A stretch of 34,407 bases of DNA, taken from the NCBI GenBank assembly GCA_947426525.1, contig CANEEJ010000011.1:1-34407 (forward strand). The letters run 5' to 3'. Within the stretch, counting starts at the first letter, position 1. Each line of letters begins with the position of its first letter. The notes beneath the pieces are model-generated. The model had not been told where the DNA came from. It did no database searches and saw only the letters and a list, made by a program, of their open reading frames with translations. This document shows positions 1 through 7,354 of the stretch, piece by piece. This stretch comes from an uncultured Clostridium sp. Its GTDB lineage: Bacteria; Bacillota; Clostridia; TANB77; CAG-508. The position numbers and the translations under genes were made by a program.

Positions 1-175
1 GATTAATGCGTACAATTTCACTGATACATATAAGCTTTTGAATGAGGCACTCTTTGTTCTGAGACTGAGAATTAAGTTTGAGAGCTTCAGCATGAAGTGC
101 ATCAAATTCTCCAAAAATCTTCTGGAATGTTTTAACTTCTTGCTCACTCATTCTTTCATAGTTTCGTGTGTTCAT
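1..175 (-). CDS. Partial small ORF of unknown function, runs off the left edge
   Basis: An open frame of 58 codons begins at ATG 175 and continues past the window edge, reading MNTRNYERMSEQEVKTFQKI and onward. It is rich in charged and Gln residues and looks helical. No clear ribosome binding site precedes the ATG. The frame is the same as that of the 56-aa ORF just upstream (218-388), separated only by one TAG codon at 218-220 and 14 sense codons. It is therefore either the second half of a nonsense-interrupted gene or a separate poorly initiated ORF. I do not recognise the family. Confidence 0.45.
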   Translation of the reverse strand, partial: MNTRNYERMSEQEVKTFQKIFGEFDALHAEALKLNSQSQNKECLIQKLICISEIVRIN

Positions 176-217
176 AGAAATATATAGTACTGAATTTAAG
201 ATTGTTACATCCCAACT

Positions 218-388
218 CTAACAATTCATGTATTTACAATTGGCTTTGGCAGACATGGTCTTCTTAAAGAAAGCATTAAACATAGGCTCAGTTTGCTTTG
301 CACAGGATACATGATAATTAGTGTTATTCATGTAGTCTGTTATCCGAGAGATAAAATGGTTTTCCTTTTTTGTGCTTTTTCCAAACAT
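218..388 (-). CDS. Small ORF of 56 aa with strong RBS, possibly the 5' part of a nonsense-broken gene
   Basis: The ATG at 388 is preceded by a perfect AGGAGG with 6-nt spacing and by a consensus promoter (466-494), so translation here is well supported. The product begins MFGKSTKKENHFISRITDYM, contains three Cys and ends in NC before a TAG. No signal peptide or membrane segment is visible. After the TAG the same frame stays open to the window edge. A longer protein interrupted by one amber codon is a reasonable alternative to a true 56-aa product. Family not recognised. Confidence 0.55.
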   Translation of the reverse strand: MFGKSTKKENHFISRITDYMNNTNYHVSCAKQTEPMFNAFFKKTMSAKANCKYMNC

Positions 389-430
389 AGCAGTTCCTCC
401 TTATTTTTAATAAAATTGTTTAAATGTCTA

Positions 431-460
431 TATAAGCATAAGGAATAAACAATGCTTATA
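431..460. repeat. 9-bp inverted repeat at the predicted transcription start
   Basis: TATAAGCAT (431-439) and ATGCTTATA (452-460) are perfect inverted copies separated by 12 nt. The predicted start site of the promoter at 466-494 falls at the edge of this repeat. It could be an operator for a dimeric repressor or a 5'-end mRNA hairpin. Confidence 0.5.
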
Positions 461-465
461 GCAAA

Positions 466-494
466 AGTATACCATACGTTACATAAAATGTCAA
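466..494 (-). promoter_or_regulatory. Consensus promoter for the 56-aa ORF
   Basis: On the minus strand, TTGACA (489-494) is followed by a 17-nt spacer and TATACT (466-471). It points at the RBS and start at 388. This is one of the best promoter matches in the window. Confidence 0.75.
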
Positions 495-536
495 TTTTCT
501 CATAACAATTTTGACTGTAGCATGAGAATACTGTAT

Positions 537-590
537 AAATATAGAATGAAGCAACTGTCAATACTTGCTCCATTCTATATTTTTATTTAC
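537..590. terminator. Strong hairpin downstream of the LRV-repeat gene
   Basis: AAATATAGAATG (537-548) pairs with CATTCTATATTT (571-582), with an additional inner GCAA/TTGC pairing. On the plus strand the stem runs into a T-rich tract; on the minus strand it lacks a clean T-run. It lies just past the stop of the minus-strand gene at 614, where it probably limits read-through. Confidence 0.5.
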
Positions 591-613
591 TATTCATATT
601 AACTTAAGTCCAA

Positions 614-1174
614 TCACCATTGGTCATAATAATCATGAAGTTGTCTGATGTCTGGAGTTTGCGGCCAAGTATTTTTGGGAAGAACTCTCTTCAAACGTTC
701 GCTTACCTCTTTGGTAGTATTAGAATTGTATGCAACAAAGTATTTAATTGCAAAATCATAGGGTTCTTCGCCTAATAAAGCAAGTGTTTCTGGCAGAGTA
801 TTTTTGTTATTAGCTACAGCTCTTCTAATAACAGGATGCTTATCACTAGCTAAATGAGCCAAAGTCTCACTTAATGTATTTTCATTTCTCGCTACTTCAA
901 ACCTTACATCATCGCATTCATCTTTGGATAAAAAATCTAAAATTTTACTTGAAGTAGCTAGATTTTTAGCTATTCTAACTCGGACATATGAGCACTCGTC
1001 TTTTGACAAACTATCTACAATAGTATCAGTTAAATGTGTGTTTGTTGCTACACTTCTCCGAACCGAATCACTTTCATCTTGCGATAAAAACTCAAGAACT
1101 TCGGTTTGAACAAAGGCAGATGTTGCAATAGCCTCTTTTACTCCATCTTCTAGTTTACCTAAATCAATATTCAT
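614..1174 (-). CDS. Leucine-rich-repeat-variant (LRV/HEAT-like) repeat protein
   Basis: The protein (186 aa from the chosen start) is built from about five repeats of roughly 24 residues. Each carries a pattern like LSxDExxxVRxxVAxNxxT, seen as DSVRRSVATN, SYVRVRIAKN, DDVRFEVARN and PVIRRAVANN. This is the signature of LRV or HEAT-like alpha solenoids, which usually act as protein-interaction scaffolds. There is no signal peptide, membrane segment or catalytic motif, so it is likely cytosolic. AGGAGG (1182-1187) is only 1 nt from the ATG at 1180 but 7 nt from the ATG at 1174, so the second Met is the likely start. A promoter sits at 1259-1287. It stands alone among accessory fragments, and its partner is unknown. 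Confidence 0.75.
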   Translation of the reverse strand: MNIDLGKLEDGVKEAIATSAFVQTEVLEFLSQDESDSVRRSVATNTHLTDTIVDSLSKDECSYVRVRIAKNLATSSKILDFLSKDECDDVRFEVARNENTLSETLAHLASDKHPVIRRAVANNKNTLPETLALLGEEPYDFAIKYFVAYNSNTTKEVSERLKRVLPKNTWPQTPDIRQLHDYYDQW

Positions 1175-1258
1175 TTTCATTCCTCCTATTACATTAATTA
1201 CTGTTAATAGCTACTATATATAAACTTGCAACTTGCAAGATAATAAAATTATGTGAAT

Positions 1259-1287
1259 ATATTATCATAAATCTTTAATTTTTTCAA
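1259..1287 (-). promoter_or_regulatory. Promoter for the LRV-repeat gene
   Basis: Minus strand TTGAAA (1282-1287), 17-nt spacer, TAATAT (1259-1264). The leader of about 75 nt contains overlapping CTTGCAAG/TTGCAAG elements near 1224-1239 that could be an operator. Confidence 0.55.
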
Positions 1288-1510
1288 TATTTTTATCATT
1301 TTTTTAAATTTACCACAGAATTTTGGTTTTGTCACAAGTCCTCCCCCTATGAGTTGTGTCATCCTTTTCAAAATGATATTTTTATTGTGTTTGTTCAAAC
1401 AGATACGTCGTTGGTTGGGGAGTTTTTATAGGATTTTTTCCAAAAAGTTGATAAATTAATAATTACATGATACACAAAAAAGTATGTTTCCATATTTTTC
1501 AAAATTTGTT
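1288..1510. other. AT-rich intergenic stretch, no convincing gene
   Basis: A 37-codon minus-strand ORF (1249-1362, MTQLIGGGLVTKPKF...) is present, but its RBS-like AAAGG abuts the ATG and it overlaps the predicted LRV-gene promoter. Nothing else is recognisable. Confidence 0.4.
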
Positions 1511-1540
1511 TTGTTCTCTTGTATTTTAATAATATATATT
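1511..1540 (+). promoter_or_regulatory. Possible promoter for the 38-aa ORF
   Basis: TTGTTC (1511-1516), 18-nt spacer, TATATT (1535-1540). A further TATAAT at 1545-1550 has no well-spaced -35 box. The region is extremely AT-rich, so the exact site is uncertain. Confidence 0.35.
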
Positions 1541-1554
1541 GTAATATAATAGCA

Positions 1555-1582
1555 ACCTTTCTCTGTCAGAAGGTAGTTTTTT
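1555..1582 (+). terminator. Attenuator-like hairpin with T-run in the leader of the 38-aa ORF
   Basis: ACCTT(T)CT pairs with AGAAGGT around a CTGTC loop (1555-1574) and is followed by six T residues (1577-1582). It lies between the promoter and the RBS of the ORF at 1611, the layout expected of a transcription attenuator. Confidence 0.45.
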
Positions 1583-1610
1583 ACTTAAAACGGAAAGGGG
1601 GAAGAAACAA

Positions 1611-1727
1611 ATGACAAATTCCGAATTGATTTTGCGATTAGTAGAGATGCTTTTGAAAGAAAAAGAAGAAACTATGAAAGCAAAGGAACAACAGGACAAG
1701 GCCAAAGACAAATGTAGTAATACATAA
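1611..1727 (+). CDS. Small 38-aa charged helical peptide of unknown function
   Basis: The ATG at 1611 follows a purine-rich GGAAAGGGGGAAG ribosome binding site. The product begins MTNSELILRLVEMLLKEKEE and continues with Lys/Glu/Gln-rich sequence. The first half can form an amphipathic helix with regularly spaced Leu residues, and the second half is strongly charged. It has its own leader with a terminator-like hairpin and its own strong terminator (1736-1773), so it is a complete single-gene transcription unit on the strand opposite to its neighbours. I do not recognise the family. A small DNA- or protein-binding coiled coil is only a guess. Confidence 0.5.
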   Translation: MTNSELILRLVEMLLKEKEETMKAKEQQDKAKDKCSNT

Positions 1728-1735
1728 TGTCAAGA

Positions 1736-1773
1736 ACAGGATAGTTTTTACGGAGCTATCCTGTTTATTTTTA
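1736..1773 (+). terminator. Rho-independent terminator of the 38-aa ORF
   Basis: ACAGGATAG (1736-1744) pairs perfectly with CTATCCTGT (1756-1764), followed by TTTATTTTT. Confidence 0.85.
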
Positions 1774-1776
1774 GAC

Positions 1777-1815
1777 AAAAAAATAGTATGTGCATTGTTT
1801 ACGGTACACATACTC
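1777..1815 (-). terminator. Rho-independent terminator for tRNA-Leu
   Basis: AGTATGTG (1785-1792) pairs with CACATACT (1807-1814). On the minus strand the stem is followed by seven T residues (1777-1783). It faces the plus-strand terminator at 1736-1773, forming a back-to-back pair. Confidence 0.75.
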
Positions 1816-1921
1816 AAAACAAATAACATCTTCCGAATTCAAGACAATTTGTTTATTGTATTTATATAATAACATCATTTTTTGTTTTTGTCAAATACAT
1901 AGTAGGGATAAATATCCATAT

Positions 1922-2004
1922 TGGTACCGATGGTGGGACTCGAACCCACATGGTTTCCCGCTGGATTTTGAATCCAGTGCGTCTACCAATTCCGCCACAT
2001 CGGC
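1922..2004 (-). tRNA. tRNA-Leu (anticodon CAA)
   Basis: A full cloverleaf is readable: acceptor GCCGATG/CATCGGT (first pair G:U), D-arm GGCGGAATTGGTAGACGC, anticodon stem CTGGA/TCCAG around loop TTCAAAA, a long class II variable arm, T-arm GTGGG/CCCAC with TTCGAGT, and an encoded CCA end. Anticodon CAA reads TTG. Confidence 0.95.
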
Positions 2005-2023
2005 ATATATTATATACTAATAT

Positions 2024-2052
2024 ATATTAGCACATATTTTTTTTCTTGTCTA
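2024..2052 (-). promoter_or_regulatory. Promoter for tRNA-Leu
   Basis: Minus strand TAGACA (2047-2052), 17-nt spacer, TAATAT (2024-2029), placing the start roughly 12 nt before the tRNA 5' end. Confidence 0.5.
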
Positions 2053-2070
2053 GATTTTTTTCAAATTTTT

Positions 2071-2420
2071 GCTAAAAAGAACTATCCTCTTATTTTCTCC
2101 GAAGAAAAGGACTTTGACTTAGAAACTATCAACGGTGCATACCTGTTTAATCTTGCAGCTTCTCAGGATGCTTTTAAGGAACTCCTTTCCCCAGAGACTA
2201 AAAAACGGCATATCTTTTCCCGCGCTTGCGAACTTGTTGTTGAAAAGAAAAACATTTCTTTCAATACGGCTGTTAAAAGATCGATTGCTGAAATGCAGTC
2301 GGCAAACTTCATTTCTTCTGAAATTGAAATCGCAAAGAAACAGGCTGATACCTTGGTGTCATTGCTCAATCCTTGGATTGATTTCTATTTTGAAAATGAA
2401 AGCAAATTAGTTTGCGCTCT
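2071..2420 (+). pseudogene. 5'-truncated fragment of an unrecognised, apparently foreign gene
   Basis: One plus-strand frame reads as convincing protein (NYPLIFSEEKDFDLETINGA, then ...ELLSPETKKRHIFSRACELV...) but has no start codon or RBS near its beginning. On the left it merges into the AT-rich tRNA-Leu promoter. On the right it stops making sense near 2420, where IS3-type sequence begins in the opposite orientation, although the frame stays open to a TAA at 2467-2469. Codons such as CGG, CGC, TCG and CTC are commoner than in neighbouring genes, which suggests acquisition from a higher-GC source. It is a decayed fragment truncated at both ends. Family not recognised. Confidence 0.6.
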
Positions 2421-2545
2421 GTATATCCATAATCATTTTCTTCACAATATTTTACAACTTCTAATTTAAATTCTTTTGAGTATTTTGACATAAAAATGAA
2501 CCCTCCTTATTAAACTTTTTTGTCTAATAATTTGGGTTCACTTCA
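2421..2545 (-). mobile_element. IS3-family remnant: terminal repeat plus start of orfA
   Basis: Starting at 2545 on the minus strand is TGAAGTGAACCCAAATTATT, which resembles an IS3/IS150-type terminal repeat (TG end). It is followed by AAGGAGG and an ATG at 2491. The encoded start MSKYSKEFKLEVVKYCEEND is typical of the helix-turn-helix N-terminus of IS3-family OrfA transposases. Homology is lost after about 24 codons (near 2420), where the sequence joins the truncated plus-strand gene fragment. No orfB or opposite terminal repeat is visible in the window, so the copy is inactive. Confidence 0.75.
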
Positions 2546-2566
2546 TAATAAGGGGTGGCTTTTCTT

Positions 2567-2611
2567 TTTTGCCAAAAAGCACCGTCCCTTTTGACACCGT
2601 CCCTTTTGACA
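2567..2611. repeat. REP-like element with tandem ACCGTCCC units
   Basis: CACCGTCCCTTTTGAC occurs twice in tandem (2580-2595 and 2595-2610), preceded by TTTTGCCAAAAAG. The same GGGACGG core recurs at 13452, 16638-16706 and 17171. It lies directly downstream of the lysozyme gene. Confidence 0.7.
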
Positions 2612-2618
2612 ATTTCTA

Positions 2619-3876
2619 TTATGAAACTTTAAGTAATTGACCTGCATAAATTAAATTTGGGTTACGAATACCATTTAAATTTACTAAATATTGAACAGTA
2701 ACTCCATATCTTCTAGCAATTCCAGATAGTGTATCTCCTCTTCGAACAGTATAATAGTTATTCTGTATTACTGGATTTAAATTCGTATTAGAGCTTTCTG
2801 TAATTCGCAGTTTTTCTCCTGGGTAAATTAGATTTGGATTTTGTATGTTGTTTATTTCTACAATATGACTAACTGTGACACCATAAGCATTTGCTATTTG
2901 TGATAACGTGTTTCCTCTTTGTACGGTATAAATAATATCTCCTGTTCCTCGTGTTTCAGAACCATGTATACTTGAATTCGTTGCAACTCTTATAGTCTCT
3001 CCTGGATAAATTAGGTTGGGATTGGCTATATTATTGATATTTACTAATTCTTGTACGGTTGTTCCATATCGGTTAGCAATTTCAGATAATGTATCTCCTC
3101 TTTGTACCGTATAAAAAACAGTTTCTGTATTGACACCTTCGTTTGGATTTTCGGTATTTGGTATTTCACTTGTATCTGATAAGAAAATATTTTCTGTATA
3201 TAAATCTCTATCTACATTACCTCGTATGCCTGGTACATATCCTCTATCCGTATATTGCACGCCTATCCATCTTTCCCAACTTGTTTGTACATATCTTAAG
3301 TTATTATAATCTCCATAATAAGCAATCCATAATTCATAGTTATCTGCAATACTTCGATTAAATCTATCTCTAGCATTTGACAAATCACTATATACAATCA
3401 CTTCTTTATTGGTTAGCCTTTTTACACTTTCTAAAAACACTTGGGCTATGTTATTGGTTTCTTCTACACTCACTCCACCAAACACTTCATAGTCCATTAC
3501 TAACTTACAATCTGGTTGTTTCCCCGCTATAACAGAAGCAAAAAATTGTGCTTCTCGTTCTGCTTCACCGTGTACTAGTCGCTGTTAAAAAATGATAAAA
3601 CCCTACTTTTAATCCATTCGCCTTTGCATTCTCATAATTAATATCAAAATAAGCATCTTTAATATTGCTTCCTTGGCTTGCCTTAATATAAACTACTTCA
3701 ATTCCACTTGCTCGAACTTGCCTATAATCTATGTACCCTTGCCAATTACTAACATCAATTCCCTGATATTGTGGATTTGAACTAGGTGTTAGTGCATATG
3801 TTATATTAATATCTGCAAAAAATAAAAAAGTTAATGCCATAAAAATAATCAGTATTCTTTTCCTTACTTTTTTCAC
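2619..3876 (-). pseudogene. GH25 lysozyme with three LysM domains, frameshifted
   Basis: The 5' part (3565-3876) encodes a signal peptide ([20 protein letters not shown]) and the start of a GH25 muramidase domain with [16 protein letters not shown] and GFYHFLTA. The 3' part continues the domain in another frame with [11 protein letters not shown] and MDYEVFGG, whose DxE motif is catalytic in this family. Three LysM modules follow, each about 45 aa with [10 protein letters not shown] and NPNLIYPGE motifs, for peptidoglycan binding. Deleting one base of the GG in ACACGGTGAA (CC at 3568-3569 on the plus strand) joins the two parts into about 418 aa. The product would be an exported cell-wall lytic enzyme. 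The single-base disruption is either a recent mutation or a sequencing error, since both halves are otherwise intact. Confidence 0.88.
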
Positions 3877-3932
3877 AATTAAACCTACCTCCCTTTCATT
3901 TTTACTTTATTATATGCATTTGGAAGTAGGTT

Positions 3933-4036
3933 TGAGACAAGGGGGACAGGTCTTAACCGTCTCATTTTTTCAAGTGAAATAATCTTTACTAAAAATATAA
4001 AAAATGAGACAGTTAAGACCTGTCCCCCTTGTCTCA
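3933..4036. repeat. 38-bp near-perfect inverted repeat (large hairpin)
   Basis: The arm at 3933-3970 (TGAGACAAGGGGGACAGG...) and the arm at 3999-4036 are reverse complements with one mismatch and a 28-nt AT-rich loop. It begins 2 nt beyond the stop of the 763-aa gene. Both arms have T/A tracts on the loop side and next to the gene, so it may terminate transcription. The core GGGGGACAGGTC differs from the GGGACGG elements but has the same REP/MITE-like style. Confidence 0.85.
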
Positions 4037-4038
4037 TT

Positions 4039-6330
4039 TTATTCGCAATCGTACTCAAAAACTTGAATTTCTTTTATTTTCATTTCTGTAAAATCATTTT
4101 CTTTATCTAATTCTACTATTTTAAAAGTTGTTTTTCCTTTTAATTGGGTTTTTAATTTAGAAACATCAATTAATATTTTAGTTGATAAATCTTGTCCTAC
4201 TGGCAATGTTTTATTTTGATTGTCGTAGAAAATACTGTTGGTAAAACTGATGGCATTGGCCCCTTGTTTTAAATTAATTTTGTAAAAATTAATTTTTTCT
4301 TGTTCTTGCTCGATTGCTTTTTTTATTTCTTTTTCTGGATTGATGTTAAATACATTAATTTCTTTTTCATCTAATAATTTGTCTGCCATTGCTTTATATA
4401 CTGGTAAGTCTTCTGTGATATTTACTTTTTCTAATGCACTTTTTACATTTTCAATTACGTTTTCTAAAGCTAATTTATAACCAATTTGCTTTGTTGTTTT
4501 GGAAATATCTAAAATTGAAAATTTATCTTTTGCTATCTCTCTGTGTGTTTTATTATTAATTTTAGATACTTTGGCCATATCATGAGCCATTCCCCCAAAG
4601 ATATCGAATTCATCTTTTTCTGTTAATGCTTTTTCTTGTATTGCTTCTTTTTTTAATTCATTGAGACTTGCAGTAATATCTTTTGGAACAACCTCATTAT
4701 TTTTCACTTTATTTAAGATTTCAACCAAATTGGTAGAAGTGATATAAACGCTATCTGTTTCTGCTTTGTTCAATAATTTGCGTTGTATTTTGTCCATTGT
4801 CTTTCCTAATTTTTCAATATCTTCTTCATAGTCAAAAACTTTTGTAATTTTCTTTATGATATTAACCTCTTCTTGTTCTCCTTCTGGTAAAGATGCAATT
4901 TCGTCTTTATTACTATATTTCCAAAATTCAAATATACTTTTTTTATGACTATCTATTTCTTCTATAAATAAACTTGCATTTTCAATCTTCTTTGCCATAT
5001 TTTTCTTTTTTAATTTTAGACTGTTAATATCTAACATGATATTTTTCAATGTATTTTCTAACTTTTCGAATTCTTTATATAAATCTACTAGTTCTTCAAT
5101 CGTATAATTTTTCTTATCTACTATTTTAGTTTTCTTGTTTTTCTTTTTTTCCACTGATTTCTTTTCTTCTTGTCGTTCCGCTTCTACTTGTACTTTTTGC
5201 TTTATTTCTCCTTTGTTCTTCTTTTTGTTATATTTAAAATAATATTTAAATTTACCAAAAAACGATTTTTTGCATTCTAAAAAAGTAGAAATTTGTTTTT
5301 CTTTTGCTAAATATTCAATTTCTTGCGCAGCTACTTCTGCTTTTAAATCTTCTAGCTTCTTTTGGTTGTTTTTTATGTGTTCTCTTGCTTCTTGAATTCT
5401 TTCAACACCTAATTTATATTCATCATAAATCCATGGAACAATATTGTCATATTCTATTTGCGTGTCTTCCTTATAAAATCTAATTTCTCCCTTTTCGCCT
5501 ATATTCGTTTTAAATATAAAATAATGTGGTAATTCTGTTTGCAGAATGAACATTGCTTTAATTAGTTTGTAAAATTTCTTTGCTTCTTCTTTGCTTTCTA
5601 ATTTTATTTTGTAAGGACTTTTTATTTTTTCATATACATTGGTTTCTCCTATAATTTGAATGCTTAAGTCTTCATTTTTTTCATAAACTTCATATACCAA
5701 TGGCCAATCTTTGGTAAAAAGCCATAAATAGTTTTCAATATCTTCAAATTCTGATTTTTTTAAGTATTCTCTACTATAACCAACATTTCTAATTGGTACA
5801 AATATCTTCCCTGTTCTACTTCTTTCTAATTGTTTTTTTAACAAATAAAAGAAAGTTGAATAATCAGAATCTTCGGTTGGAACCAACATAAAATACTGGT
5901 CGGTATTTTCAGAATAATAGATTTGCCATAGGTAATTTCCTTCAAATTTCACTTTAAATGGTATCTCTTTGTTTAAGTTATTTTGTTCTTCTTCTACCTT
6001 TTCTATATCTTCTATCTTTACTTGTTTTAGCATATTTAAAAAAGTTGTATGTTTTAAAATATTTTCTTCTTTTTTACAATCTAAATAATCAGCCAATGGA
6101 CTAGCTTTTTTATATTTTTCTCCAATTTCGTCTAATCGATTAGTCGGTGATAATAAGATTTGTATCTCTTTAATTGGTACATAACGATATTGTCTATATT
6201 GCTTTTCATCATAAAATTTAGGAACTCGAAATTCTAATGGTTCTACTTTTTTTAATTTAGCTGGTATTTTATCTAAATTTAATCCTATATATTCTAATTT
6301 TTCTTCCATCGTTTCTGTTTTTGTAGACAA
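4039..6330 (-). CDS. Large coiled-coil protein of unknown function (763 aa)
   Basis: The N-terminal ~310 residues look globular, with aromatic-rich segments such as YLWQIYYSENTDQYFMLVPT. Residues about 315-480 are long charged helices typical of coiled coils, interrupted by a very Lys-rich stretch (KYYFKYNKKKNKGEIKQK). The C-terminal ~280 residues are again helical, ending in a probable beta-rich tail. There is no signal peptide, membrane helix or recognised catalytic motif, so it is predicted to be cytoplasmic. It lies 15 nt downstream of the NodB-deacetylase gene on the same strand and ends at the large inverted repeat, so it is probably the last gene of that operon. The context points to an envelope-related role, but I do not recognise the family. 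Confidence 0.7.
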   Translation of the reverse strand: MSTKTETMEEKLEYIGLNLDKIPAKLKKVEPLEFRVPKFYDEKQYRQYRYVPIKEIQILLSPTNRLDEIGEKYKKASPLADYLDCKKEENILKHTTFLNMLKQVKIEDIEKVEEEQNNLNKEIPFKVKFEGNYLWQIYYSENTDQYFMLVPTEDSDYSTFFYLLKKQLERSRTGKIFVPIRNVGYSREYLKKSEFEDIENYLWLFTKDWPLVYEVYEKNEDLSIQIIGETNVYEKIKSPYKIKLESKEEAKKFYKLIKAMFILQTELPHYFIFKTNIGEKGEIRFYKEDTQIEYDNIVPWIYDEYKLGVERIQEAREHIKNNQKKLEDLKAEVAAQEIEYLAKEKQISTFLECKKSFFGKFKYYFKYNKKKNKGEIKQKVQVEAERQEEKKSVEKKKNKKTKIVDKKNYTIEELVDLYKEFEKLENTLKNIMLDINSLKLKKKNMAKKIENASLFIEEIDSHKKSIFEFWKYSNKDEIASLPEGEQEEVNIIKKITKVFDYEEDIEKLGKTMDKIQRKLLNKAETDSVYITSTNLVEILNKVKNNEVVPKDITASLNELKKEAIQEKALTEKDEFDIFGGMAHDMAKVSKINNKTHREIAKDKFSILDISKTTKQIGYKLALENVIENVKSALEKVNITEDLPVYKAMADKLLDEKEINVFNINPEKEIKKAIEQEQEKINFYKINLKQGANAISFTNSIFYDNQNKTLPVGQDLSTKILIDVSKLKTQLKGKTTFKIVELDKENDFTEMKIKEIQVFEYDCE

Positions 6331-6345
6331 GATTCTTCTCTCCTT

Positions 6346-7260
6346 TTATTTGATAATTTCATAAAAATTTTTAAATTTATATCCATTTTCTTTTAAATAA
6401 GAAATAATTTGTGGCAATGCTTCTGCTGTAACTTTTTTGGCTTGTGCATCATGCATTAAAATGACAACACTACTTTTGTTGGCAACGGTTTCTTGTATTT
6501 TTTGCATTTCATATTCTATTGTTGGCTCCTTTGTTTCAGCATCTCCTGTTAAAGCATTCCAATCAACATTTACGATATCATTTTGTGATAATAATTCTTT
6601 TGCTTCGTTTTTTATTTGGGCATATTTTCCTCCTGTTATTCCACCTGGATAACGAAATAGATGAGAATGATATTCAGGTACTCCAATAGCATTTTTAACA
6701 GCTTCATTGCATTGGTTGAATTCATCTAATACAGCTTGTGGTGAAGCATAAATGGATGAATATACATGTGTATAGCCGTGATTAGCTATATAATGTCCTT
6801 CTTCATAAATCTTTTTTACCGTTTCTGGCATTTGTTTTACATTTGAACCCAATACAAAAAAAGTAGCTTTTACATTTTCTTGTTTTAGCACATCTAAAAT
6901 AGCTGGTGTTACTGTAGATGGTCCATCATCAAAAGTTAGGAAAGCTCTTTTTGTTTCAGAATGATATATGTTTTCGATGTTTTTTCTTCCTTCTTGTGTT
7001 AATTTAGGCATTCTTTCTTGTTTTTTCTTTTCTATTTGTTCTATTTTATCTTCTTCTTGTTTTTTTAATGCCATTATTTGTGCTTCATATTGTTCGTAAA
7101 CTTTGTGTTGTTTTATTATTTCTCTTATATTTTTAGTTGTTAGAATAAGAGCTATTAGTGTAACGATTATTAAAACTATAATTCCTACTTTTTTGGTATT
7201 TAATTGTTTTTCTGTTGCTACTAAATAAATTTCTTCATTACTATCTTCGTCTCTTACCAT
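6346..7260 (-). CDS. Membrane-anchored polysaccharide deacetylase (NodB/CE4 family)
   Basis: The protein (304 aa) has one N-terminal membrane segment near residues 24-42 (VGIIVLIIVTLIALILTT), a charged linker, and an extracellular CE4 domain from about residue 98. The family motifs are present: TFDDGPS (motif 1, catalytic base and metal Asp), HGYTH (motif 2, metal His pair), RYPGG (motif 3), VDWNALTGD (motif 4 region) and LMHD (motif 5). CE4 enzymes remove N-acetyl groups from peptidoglycan or other polysaccharides, often giving lysozyme resistance. The gene sits between the ligase-SpoIIP fusion gene and the 763-aa gene on the same strand. Substrate is not determinable from sequence; peptidoglycan GlcNAc is the most likely. 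Confidence 0.92.
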   Translation of the reverse strand: MVRDEDSNEEIYLVATEKQLNTKKVGIIVLIIVTLIALILTTKNIREIIKQHKVYEQYEAQIMALKKQEEDKIEQIEKKKQERMPKLTQEGRKNIENIYHSETKRAFLTFDDGPSTVTPAILDVLKQENVKATFFVLGSNVKQMPETVKKIYEEGHYIANHGYTHVYSSIYASPQAVLDEFNQCNEAVKNAIGVPEYHSHLFRYPGGITGGKYAQIKNEAKELLSQNDIVNVDWNALTGDAETKEPTIEYEMQKIQETVANKSSVVILMHDAQAKKVTAEALPQIISYLKENGYKFKNFYEIIK

Positions 7261-7354
7261 TTTTTACATCCTTTTTTTATTTTCTTTATTATATACTATT
7301 TTTCTTCTTTTTTGTAGTCTATTTTGTAATTTTTTTATAAAATATAAGAAAGCC

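Noticed and set aside
1249..1362. 37-codon minus-strand ORF MTQLIGGGLVTKPKF...
   Set aside because: The RBS-like AAAGG abuts the start, the ORF overlaps the predicted LRV-gene promoter, and the Lys-rich tail is what AT-rich non-coding DNA gives.
1790..2020. Plus-strand ORF across the tRNA-Leu region
   Set aside because: It is an antisense reading of the tRNA gene and its flanks.
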